A DNA stretch of 41,487 nt from Verrucomicrobiaceae bacterium. GTDB lineage: Bacteria; Verrucomicrobiota; Verrucomicrobiia; Verrucomicrobiales; Verrucomicrobiaceae. The position numbers and the translations under genes are program-made. Positions 1 through 10,162 of the stretch are shown here, piece after piece. The notes below the pieces were generated by a model. The model ran no database searches. It was not told where the DNA came from and worked only from the letters and a program-made list of their open reading frames with translations. Numbering within the stretch: the first letter of the stretch is position 1; each line of letters starts with the position of its first letter. The stretch lies in assembly GCA_016795465.1 (NCBI GenBank), contig JAEUHK010000104.1, positions 1 through 41,487 on the forward strand, given 5' to 3'.

Positions 1-3000
1 GTGTATCAATTCAAAGTCGAAGGCAGCACCGATGGCAAAACGTGGACCACGCTCGTCGATGGCAGTGCGAACGAGAAGAAGGCCCCCTACTCGAATGACT
101 TCGCCAAGGCCGACGGCATCCGTTTTGTGAAGGTGCATGCGCTTGGAAAAAAGAGCGGCGGCTGGGCCAGCATCCGCGAGGTGCGGCTGAAGGGCCCGGG
201 CATCAAAGCCATCGCACCGAAGCTCAGCGCCGAGCAAAAGAAGGACTATGACAAGGCGAATGATCCCCACGCCAAGGAAGGCAACGCCGCGCCGAAGATC
301 GTGAAACTCACGCCGGAGGAGGAAGCGGCCATTTTGAAGGATGTGAAGGTCGCGGAGGGCTTTGAGGTCACGCTTTTCGCGAACAGCACCGCGGCGAATT
401 ATCCGGTGTTTGTCGCCGCGGAGCCGGATGGCACGCTTTACGTTTCCTCGGACGGAAACGGCTCGCTGGGCCGCAATCCGAAGCGGGGTCGCGTCATCCG
501 CCTGCGCGATCTCGATGGCGATGGCCGTGCGGATGAGACGAAGGTCTTTTGCGAGGTCGATGCGCCGCGCGGGCTCGTGTGGGATCACGACCGGCTTTAC
601 CTCGTGCATCCGCCGCACCTCAGCGAGTTCATTGATGCTGATCACGATGGCGTCGCGGAGAAGCAGAACATTCTCGTGAAGGACATCGCGTTCGGTTACA
701 AAGACCGGCCGGCCGATCACACTACGAACGGCCTTAGCCTCGGCATCGACGGCTGGCTTTACATCGCGGGCGGCGACTTCGGCTTCATGAAGGCCACCGG
801 CACCGATGGCAAAACGCTCCAGCATCGCGGCGGCGGCGTCATCCGCGTGCGTCCCGACGGCAGCGGCCTCGAAATCTACTCCACCGGCACGCGCAACATC
901 CTTGAGGTCGCCATCAGCCCGCTGATGGACATCTTCGCTCGCGACAACACGAACGACGGCGGCGGCTGGAACGTGCGCTTCCACCACTTCACCGGCCTCG
1001 ACGACCACGGCTACCCGCGCCTCTACAAAAACTTCAACGACGAGTGCATCCAGCCGCTCGCCGACTATGGCGGCGGCAGCGGCTGCGGCGCGGTTTACAT
1101 CGACGAGCCCGGCTTCGGCACCTGGAACAACGCTCCCTTCACCTGCGACTGGGGCAGCGGCGCTCTCTGGCATCATCAGGTGAAGCCCAAAGGCGCCACC
1201 TTCGAAGAAACCCGCAAGCCCGAGCCCTTCATCAAAATGACCCGCCCCACCGACGCCGACGTCGATGGCATGAGCCGCGTCTATTGTGCCAGTTGGAAAG
1301 GCGCGACGTTTGATTGGGCCGGACCGGATGTCGGTTACATCGTGCAAGTGAAGCCCAAGGGCTTCCAAGCGGAGCCGCTGCCGGATTTCGCCAAGGCGAA
1401 GGATGAGGAGTTGGTGAAGGTGCTGGAGTCCGCGAGCAACCGGAGGAGGATGGAGGCGCAGAGGGAGATTCAGCGAAGAAAGCTGCCACTTGCGAGCAGA
1501 GCCGCAATCATTGCCATGTTAGACGAAGAGAAAGCTCCTTTGAATGCTCGCGCTGCTGCTGTCTGTGCATTTGGGGGACTAAGTCTCGATGAAAAGCGTC
1601 GCACAACTTTCGCCCTGGATAAGCAGACTTTCCGTTTTGGTGTTCGTCACTTTTCAGACTATGGGCTGCTGGTGGATGACAGCAAAGGCTGGATAGACTT
1701 GGATCCTCGTCTGGCTGTGGAAGTGGCACTAGCTGCTGCTCGAACTGGTAAAGTCGAACAAGCCATCGATGCGTTGCTTCCGTGGATTGGGAAAGACCTT
1801 ACAGTCACACACACGACAGTTAGGTCTCTGGCAGCATGCAAAGCATGGGCTATCACTTTCAGTCTGATTGACGCCCCCAAACAACAAGGAATCGTTAAAT
1901 CACACGCTCTCGGAGCCCTCGCCATGATGCACACTCCCGAAGTCGTCACCGGCCTTATCGAGCGCCTCGGCAACGCCGCCGATCCCGCCTTGCGCCAAGG
2001 CATCCTCGCGGCGCTGTGCCGCCTGCATTTCAAAGAAGGCGAGTGGAAGGGCGATTCGTGGGGCACGCGGCCGGACACGCGGGGGCCGTATTACCAGCCG
2101 GAGGCCTGGAGCGAGACGCCGAAGATCGCCGTGGCGTTGAAGGACGCGCTGGCGAAGGCCTCGCCGGAGGAAGCCGCTTTTTTGGTGAAGGAACTGAACC
2201 GCAACCGCATCCAGTTCAATGAGGCGCAGCAGCGCATCCTCGAACTCGCGAAAAAGGACCCGAAGGTGCTGCCGGAACTGGCGGCGCAGATGGCTGGCGC
2301 GGAGGAGATTCCGGCGGAGGCGGTGCCGCTGCTGGTCGGACTCGTTCGTGATGCGGGCACTCCTGCCCGCAATGCGGAGGCCGAGGGAGCATCGACTGCG
2401 GGCAAGAGTGCCCGCATCACTTCGGTGGCGCTTTCTCAAGCGATCATCGCGCTCTCGAAAACAGACAGCGCCGACGGCGTCTCTGCCACACTCGCTGCGC
2501 TGGAGCCGCTCAAGAAGCTCCCGGACTCCGGCAAAGACTTCGATGCGGCCTTCAACGCCTTCTTGAACGCGCCGAAGCTCGAAAACCACCACCAGCTCGT
2601 CGAGCAGATCGCCGAGAAGGGCGAGTGGCCGGTGTCGATGTATGCGAATGCGGCCTTGCTGAACCTCGCGAACCGCAAAACGGGCAGCCCGGAGTCCATC
2701 CAGCTCACGCAGAAGGCGCTCGACAAGGGCTGGGCCGATCCGAAGCACCGCAAGCTCATCATCGACGCAATCAGCGCCTCCAAGCACATGCCTAGCGCCG
2801 CCAAAGTGCTCGCCGCGCTCGATGATCCTGATGCCGAGGTCAAAGGCGCCGCCGAACGCGCCGCGAAGGCCATGCGCATCACCAAGATCGAGGACAAAAC
2901 GCCCAAGATCATGACTTTGAAGCCCGAAGAGGCCCTCGCGGCCGTTTTGAAGGAAAAAGGCAACGTGGCGCTCGGTGAGCAAATCTTCACCAAAGCCACC

Positions 3001-3375
3001 TGCGTGGCCTGCCACACCGTGAAGGAGACCGAAGCCCCAAAAGGCCCCTACCTCGGTAACATCGCCCAAACCTACAAGCGCCCCGATCTGGCCCAAAACA
3101 TCCTCGATCCGAACAAAACCATCGCCCAGGGCTTCGCCAGCGAGATGATCACGCTAAAGGACGGCACGCAGCAAATGGGCTTCATCACGCTGGAAGGCGC
3201 GAACGAGGTCAAACTGCGCAACATCGCCTCCCAGGAGTTCACGTTCAAAACGGCGGACATCAAACAACGTCAGAAGCTCCCCATGAGCATGATGCCACCC
3301 GGTTTGATGATGAACTTCACGGTGAAGGAGTTCGCCAGCCTCTTGGATTACCTCGAATCGCTGGTGAAAAAGTAA
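1..3375 (+). CDS. PVC-type haem-binding (CxxCH) dehydrogenase, 5' end missing
   Basis: Large exported oxidoreductase-like protein of the kind annotated in Planctomycetota and Verrucomicrobiota as membrane-bound dehydrogenase or PVC-type c-type cytochrome. The visible 1124 residues begin inside a discoidin-like (F5/8 type C) domain (about 1-65), so the true start lies upstream and the GTG at base 1 is only the window edge. A beta-propeller follows (about 110-455) with acidic Ca-loop-like segments (DLDGDGRADE), then an alpha-helical HEAT-like region (about 475-960) and a C-terminal monohaem cytochrome c with C1001-V-A-C-H1005 and a Met-rich stretch (LPMSMMPPG) that could supply the distal ligand. 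The substrate is not evident; sugar or alcohol oxidation is the usual guess. Two oddities: bases about 1500-1900 have lower GC and different codon use, and a twin palindrome sits in frame at 2350-2418. The family call is firm; the function is not. Confidence 0.9.
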   Translation: MYQFKVEGSTDGKTWTTLVDGSANEKKAPYSNDFAKADGIRFVKVHALGKKSGGWASIREVRLKGPGIKAIAPKLSAEQKKDYDKANDPHAKEGNAAPKIVKLTPEEEAAILKDVKVAEGFEVTLFANSTAANYPVFVAAEPDGTLYVSSDGNGSLGRNPKRGRVIRLRDLDGDGRADETKVFCEVDAPRGLVWDHDRLYLVHPPHLSEFIDADHDGVAEKQNILVKDIAFGYKDRPADHTTNGLSLGIDGWLYIAGGDFGFMKATGTDGKTLQHRGGGVIRVRPDGSGLEIYSTGTRNILEVAISPLMDIFARDNTNDGGGWNVRFHHFTGLDDHGYPRLYKNFNDECIQPLADYGGGSGCGAVYIDEPGFGTWNNAPFTCDWGSGALWHHQVKPKGATFEETRKPEPFIKMTRPTDADVDGMSRVYCASWKGATFDWAGPDVGYIVQVKPKGFQAEPLPDFAKAKDEELVKVLESASNRRRMEAQREIQRRKLPLASRAAIIAMLDEEKAPLNARAAAVCAFGGLSLDEKRRTTFALDKQTFRFGVRHFSDYGLLVDDSKGWIDLDPRLAVEVALAAARTGKVEQAIDALLPWIGKDLTVTHTTVRSLAACKAWAITFSLIDAPKQQGIVKSHALGALAMMHTPEVVTGLIERLGNAADPALRQGILAALCRLHFKEGEWKGDSWGTRPDTRGPYYQPEAWSETPKIAVALKDALAKASPEEAAFLVKELNRNRIQFNEAQQRILELAKKDPKVLPELAAQMAGAEEIPAEAVPLLVGLVRDAGTPARNAEAEGASTAGKSARITSVALSQAIIALSKTDSADGVSATLAALEPLKKLPDSGKDFDAAFNAFLNAPKLENHHQLVEQIAEKGEWPVSMYANAALLNLANRKTGSPESIQLTQKALDKGWADPKHRKLIIDAISASKHMPSAAKVLAALDDPDAEVKGAAERAAKAMRITKIEDKTPKIMTLKPEEALAAVLKEKGNVALGEQIFTKATCVACHTVKETEAPKGPYLGNIAQTYKRPDLAQNILDPNKTIAQGFASEMITLKDGTQQMGFITLEGANEVKLRNIASQEFTFKTADIKQRQKLPMSMMPPGLMMNFTVKEFASLLDYLESLVKK
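2350..2418. repeat. Twin palindrome (REP-like) inside a coding sequence
   Basis: Two 22-bp arms (2350-2371 and 2397-2418) are inverted copies of each other with one mismatch, separated by 25 bp. Each arm is itself a hairpin with a perfect 7-bp stem GCGGGCA/TGCCCGC and a 4-base loop (CTCC or AGAG). The element lies in frame in the helical region of the haem-binding protein and encodes an Ala/Gly/Arg-rich stretch (near residues 784-806) that looks like an insertion between helices. Paired, inverted small hairpins are the usual layout of REP/BIME-type interspersed repeats; that identity is inferred. Confidence 0.75.
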
Positions 3376-3404
3376 TCCCCATCATCGGCTTTTGAGCCTC
3401 TCTC

Positions 3405-3443
3405 CCCGGCTGTCGGTGCTATCCGGCAGCCGGGTTCTTTTTT
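3405..3443 (+). terminator. Rho-independent terminator after the haem-binding protein
   Basis: A 12-bp GC-rich stem (3405-3416 paired with 3423-3434, one T-G wobble) closes a 6-base loop TGCTAT and is followed directly by a T-rich tract at 3435-3443. It lies 30 bp past the stop codon of the upstream gene and isolates it from the nrdBA region. Confidence 0.9.
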
Positions 3444-3631
3444 GGGTAAAAAGGTCGTCGAAAGGGGGCTTGGCGGGGTTCTTGCTGACAATCAGTCAAC
3501 TTCCCCATTCGCAAAAATGATATTCACAATCAGGCTTTTTCCGCGGAAATAATTTTTTCGTCGTGGAACCCTCGAAATTGCGATGGGAAACGATTTCTTG
3601 CCCCTATCGGTGGGATTTTTTTCTGGTCAAA

Positions 3632-3679
3632 GCACAACATCTTGTGCAACATGACCGTCACGACGCGGATATATAGTAT
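3632..3679 (+). promoter_or_regulatory. Candidate NrdR-box pair in the nrdB promoter region
   Basis: Box 1 at 3632-3647 (GCACAACATCTTGTGC) is a perfect inverted repeat and matches the known NrdR consensus ACACWATATATWGTGT at 12 of 16 positions. Box 2 at 3664-3679 (CGCGGATATATAGTAT) fits well only in its right-hand part. The boxes start 32 bp apart, the three-turn spacing usual for NrdR, which represses RNR genes when dATP is high. A TATAGT that could act as a -10 element (3672-3677) lies within box 2, so binding would block RNA polymerase. No nrdR gene is in the window. The remainder of the 382-bp gap (3376-3757) holds the terminator described separately and an AT-rich leader with no other feature I can support. 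Confidence 0.65.
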
Positions 3680-3757
3680 TTATAGACTTCGCTGTCTGCT
3701 CTCCCGTTTTACCTGTTTCTCCACTTATTCACACTCTCAAACCCAGCATTTAAGGTC

Positions 3758-4840
3758 ATGGAAAAGACATACAAGATTGGCAATCGTGAGTTTCCTCTCG
3801 ATCAAGAGAAAGCCGAGGCGGCTTTCGCGGACAAGAAGGTCATCAACGGACGCAAGTCGATGACGTTCAACCTCCTCCCGCTGAAGTATCAGTGGGCCTA
3901 CGACCTCTACCGCGTGATGAAGGCGAACCACTGGGAGCCGGAGGACATTCAGATGCAGAAGGACGTGGAGCTGTGGCGCTCCCGCGAGATCACGGACAAC
4001 GAGCGCTGGATCATCATGATGGGCATCGGCTACTTCTCCGCCGCCGAGGGCATCGTGGGCGACAACATCCAGCACGTCGTCCGCGAGCTGGTGACCGCGC
4101 CGGAGCTGAAACTGGTGCTCGGCCGCCATGCGCACGAGGAAAACATCCACGCCGACTCGCTGCTGTACATGATTTCCTCCCTCGGGATCAACCCGCATGA
4201 GTGCGAGGCCATGTTTGAGCAGATCCCGACGATCGTGGCGAAGAACGAATTCGTCACCCGCATCTCCAACACCATGCGCCGTGATCTGGACCTCACGAAG
4301 CTGGAGAACAAGCAGCTCCTGGCCCGGAACATCTTCATGTTCGGCCAGTGCATGGAGGGCACCCAGTTCTACGGCCTGTTCGGCATGATCCTGGCCCTCT
4401 ACCGCCAGAACAAGTTCCCCGGCATCGGCCAGATGTTCCGCTACACGCTGCGTGACGAGTCGAACCACATCGAGGTCTTCCGCAATCTGTTCATGGACCT
4501 CGTGGAGGAAAATCCGGACCTGTGGACCTCCGAGTTCCGCGAGGAGCTGGTGGGCATCATGCGTGAGGCCGTCAAACTGGAGAAGGAATTCATCCGCGAC
4601 TGCCTGCCGGTGAATGCGGTGGGCCTCAGCGCCGATGAATTTGAACAGTACATCGACTACATCGCCGACCGCCGCCTCGCTGGCTGCGGCCTGCCGGCCC
4701 TCAGCCCTGGCGTGCAGAACCCGCTGCCCTGGCTCGCCGAGATGATGGATGTGCGCAAGGAGCAGAACTTCTTCGAAGGGAAAGTCACTGATTATCAGAA
4801 GGCTTCCGCCCTCGTCCAGACCTCCGACGACGACCTCTAA
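3758..4840 (+). CDS. nrdB: Ribonucleotide reductase small subunit, class Ic-like (Leu at radical site)
   Basis: R2 subunit that stores the oxidising equivalent used by NrdA to reduce ribonucleotides. Length (360 aa) and segments such as WEPEDIQMQKDVELW and RDESNHIEVF are typical of the family. All six metal ligands are visible: E97, E128, H131, E200, E234, H237. The first ligand is Glu, as in Chlamydia, rather than the Asp of class Ia. The position equivalent to the radical Tyr (H+4) is Leu135 in the motif EENIHADSLLYM, while Tyr137 matches the chlamydial Tyr two residues later. This places the protein with the tyrosyl-radical-less R2c group that uses a Mn/Fe cofactor; cofactor identity is inferred. 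The C-terminal tail (QTSDDDL) would dock on NrdA. It lies 144 bp upstream of nrdA, behind the NrdR-like boxes. The SD is weak (AAGG). Confidence 0.95.
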   Translation: MEKTYKIGNREFPLDQEKAEAAFADKKVINGRKSMTFNLLPLKYQWAYDLYRVMKANHWEPEDIQMQKDVELWRSREITDNERWIIMMGIGYFSAAEGIVGDNIQHVVRELVTAPELKLVLGRHAHEENIHADSLLYMISSLGINPHECEAMFEQIPTIVAKNEFVTRISNTMRRDLDLTKLENKQLLARNIFMFGQCMEGTQFYGLFGMILALYRQNKFPGIGQMFRYTLRDESNHIEVFRNLFMDLVEENPDLWTSEFREELVGIMREAVKLEKEFIRDCLPVNAVGLSADEFEQYIDYIADRRLAGCGLPALSPGVQNPLPWLAEMMDVRKEQNFFEGKVTDYQKASALVQTSDDDL

Positions 4841-4984
4841 AACCCGCGGGTGTGAACAACCTTCCGAACAAGAAAGAATAACTTTCGCTGGAGTAAGACG
4901 CACCCGTTTCGCATCCTCTCGATCCCCAAATTTTCCGCCCCGCCCGCCTCGCCTCCGTTAAACCAACAGCCCACTCCTCCCGCC

Positions 4985-8266
<3,282 letters not shown>

Positions 8267-8289
8267 CGCACACCTCACTCCTCGGGCCC

Positions 8290-8332
8290 GTCCGACGAGT
8301 CTGACGGGTCCGACCAGTCCGACTCGTCAGAC
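8290..8332. repeat. Upstream 9-bp tandem array, GTCNGAC units
   Basis: Five copies of the palindromic heptamer GTCNGAC start at 8290, 8299, 8308, 8317 and 8326, an exact 9-bp period with two variable spacer bases. The array ends 14 bp before the ATG of the four-helix-bundle gene. Outer copies GTCTGAC (8299) and GTCAGAC (8326) are complementary and could pair. Read on the minus strand the array is an S-D-x tripeptide repeat. It is matched by an inverted array beyond the gene. Confidence 0.85.
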
Positions 8333-8346
8333 GATGTCCCTCCTTC

Positions 8347-9081
8347 ATGCCGCCCGACTCCGACAGCCCGTTGATGCCGCATGGAGGTTACGAGAACCTC
8401 CGCAGCTACGCCGTCGCCGAGGCGGTCTATGATGCCACGGTCGTCTTCTGTGATCGTTTCATCGACAAAACGAGCCGCACCCACGACCAAATGGTCCAAG
8501 CCGCCCGCAGCGGCGTGCGGAACATCTCCGAAGGCAGCGGAGCCGCCGCCACGTCGAAGAAAATGGAGATGAAGCTCACCAACGTGGCTCGTGCCAGCCT
8601 CAACGACGAACTGGCGAAGGACTACAAGAGCTTCCTCATGCAACAAGGCCTCCGTGTGTGGCCGAAGAACTCCAAACCGTGCCTCGCCATGCGGGAACGG
8701 CTCAAGCACGACATCTTCCCCGGCCTGCCGCCTGCGCCCAAAGGCAAAATCGTGCTCACCGGATTGGCTGGACTCGCCGAATTCGTTTCCAAGGCCGATC
8801 CCGAGCTCGCAGGCAATGCCATGCTCTGCGCCGTGAATCAGGCCTCGTATCTGCTCAAACGCCAGGTGCAGAGCCAGAGCCGTGACTTCCAAGAAAACGG
8901 CGGCTTCACCGAACGCCTCCACGCCACCCGCCTCCAGGCCCGCGCCCAACAACAAGGCGTCCCTTTGTGCCCCGTCTGCGGCCAACCCATGCGCCGCCGC
9001 ACAGCCGGCAAGACCTCCAGCCAGTTCTGGGGCTGCTCCGCCTACCCGAACTGCAAGGGCACGAGAGACATCGAACCCTGA
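8347..9081 (+). CDS. Four-helix-bundle protein with suffix domain and C-terminal zinc ribbon
   Basis: The N-terminal half (about 12-115) resembles the four-helix-bundle family related to 23S rRNA intervening-sequence proteins (GGYENLRSYAVAEAVYD, then ARSGVRNISEGS). A middle suffix-type region follows. The end is a topoisomerase-I-like C4 zinc ribbon with C208-x2-C211 and C230-x5-C236 (WGCSAYPNC). This layout fits the family named 'four helix bundle suffix domain' protein; no molecular function is established. The zinc ribbon and basic residues suggest nucleic-acid binding. The start at 8347 is uncertain because ATG 8374 (residue 10) directly precedes the conserved HGGYENLRSY; neither has an SD. 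The gene is solitary, with no helper gene beside it, and is flanked on both sides by inverted GTCNGAC arrays, which suggests it moves or is regulated as a unit. Confidence 0.88.
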   Translation: MPPDSDSPLMPHGGYENLRSYAVAEAVYDATVVFCDRFIDKTSRTHDQMVQAARSGVRNISEGSGAAATSKKMEMKLTNVARASLNDELAKDYKSFLMQQGLRVWPKNSKPCLAMRERLKHDIFPGLPPAPKGKIVLTGLAGLAEFVSKADPELAGNAMLCAVNQASYLLKRQVQSQSRDFQENGGFTERLHATRLQARAQQQGVPLCPVCGQPMRRRTAGKTSSQFWGCSAYPNCKGTRDIEP

Positions 9082-9097
9082 AGCGCCCACCCAAACC

Positions 9098-9143
9098 GTC
9101 CGACATGTCAGACTGGTCCGACCCGTCTGACCACACGTTAGAC
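9098..9143. repeat. Downstream 9-bp tandem array, inverted relative to the upstream array
   Basis: GTCCGAC, GTCAGAC, GTCCGAC and GTCTGAC start at 9098, 9107, 9116 and 9125 (9-bp period). A diverged fifth unit, GTTAGAC, is at 9137. Compared with the reverse complement of 8299-8332, bases 9098-9131 match at 28 of 34 positions, and the spacers TG and CC are identical. GTCAGAC (9107) and GTCTGAC (9125) could pair as a hairpin. The rest of the 301-bp gap up to 9382 shows no other feature I can support. Confidence 0.85.
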
Positions 9144-9382
9144 CTCCGCATGGGTATACAGTGCCCACTATCTCCAAGATTTTCCCGCGGATTCAGAGAG
9201 GCCTGCAGATTTCTTTTTCATTCAGAGTGCCCTTCTGAAACCATCCGCTGGCCTCCCCCGAGTCGGTGGGAGATCCTCCGTCTGAGAGTCATTTTCAACG
9301 AACGGGACTGTTTGCCGTGCGGGGTTTCCCGAGTAGGTCTCGAGGCGTCGTTAGTCCTACGTCCTCTCTCTCTTTCCACCGC

Positions 9383-10162
9383 ATGCTCGCAGCCCTTGGC
9401 AGACCGTTTTTGCGCCTTCTCGGAGGCATGGGGCGCATGGCGTGTTTCACGGTGAGATCGTTTGCAGCAGTGACAGGGACGAGAAGGCTGCCGCGACGGT
9501 TTTTGCGGGCGGTCTTTGAACAAGGGACGCGGTGCCTGCCGGTCATTTTGATCGTGGGCATCTTCACTGGCCTGGTGCTCGGCTTGCAGGGGCATTATGT
9601 GCTGAACCGTTTTGGTTCGGAGAGCCTGCTGGGGGCGCTGGTGTCGCTGAGTCTGGTGCGGGAACTGGGGCCGGTGCTGGCGGCATTGATGCTGGTGGGA
9701 CAGGCGGGCAGTGCGCTCGCGGCCGAGCTGGGCATTCAGCGGAACTCGGAGCAGATCGCCGCGCTCGAAACGATGGGCGTGAGCAGTGAGGGCTATCTCG
9801 TCACGCCGCGCCTGCTGGCCGCGTTGATCGTGTTTCCGATGCAAACCGCGTTGTTTGTCCTCATCGGGCTCTACGGCGGTTATTTGTCGGGCTCGGCGAT
9901 GCTGGGGCTTGAGCCAGGTGTTTACTGGTCAGCGGTCGAAAAGGCCGTCGAGGCCCGCGATTTGACCGAATGCTTCACGAAGGCCGCCACCTTCGGCCTG
10001 ATGACCATCGCCATGTGCGCTTATCAGGGCTTTCACGCCCATCTCGGCCAGGGCACCGGAGCCCGCGCCGTGTCCGCGGCGACCACGCGTGCGGTGGTGT
10101 TGTCCTGCGTGATGGTGCTGGCCCTCGATGATGTGATCACCTCCTTCCTGCTGCACCGATGA
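9383..10162 (+). CDS. MlaE-family ABC transporter permease
   Basis: Inner-membrane permease of the MlaE/YrbE type, which with an MlaF ATPase moves phospholipid or other hydrophobic substrate across the periplasm. The core has the family signature VRELGPVLAALMLVGQAGSALAAELG-like segment followed by EQIAALETMGVSSEGYLVTPR, and about five to six membrane helices; 260 aa is the usual length. I start at ATG 9383 rather than the in-frame ATG 39 codons upstream, because the extra residues are polar, rich in Ser/Arg and unlike any MlaE N-terminus. Its stop overlaps the start of the ATPase by 4 bp (ATGA), so translation is probably coupled. No MCE (MlaD) gene follows. Confidence 0.9.
   Translation: MLAALGRPFLRLLGGMGRMACFTVRSFAAVTGTRRLPRRFLRAVFEQGTRCLPVILIVGIFTGLVLGLQGHYVLNRFGSESLLGALVSLSLVRELGPVLAALMLVGQAGSALAAELGIQRNSEQIAALETMGVSSEGYLVTPRLLAALIVFPMQTALFVLIGLYGGYLSGSAMLGLEPGVYWSAVEKAVEARDLTECFTKAATFGLMTIAMCAYQGFHAHLGQGTGARAVSAATTRAVVLSCVMVLALDDVITSFLLHR

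Noticed and set aside
3642..3863. Small frame overlapping the nrdB leader and start
   Set aside because: It overlaps the NrdR-like boxes and the nrdB coding start, is Arg/Ser-rich, and has no support as a gene.
9256..9275. Short inverted repeat CTCCC...GGGAG upstream of the MlaE-like gene
   Set aside because: The stem is short with a bulge, has no T tract, and could occur by chance in GC-rich DNA.
9266..9382. Upstream in-frame extension of the MlaE-like permease
   Set aside because: The 39 extra residues are polar and Ser/Arg-rich and do not match MlaE N-termini; ATG 9383 gives the family length.
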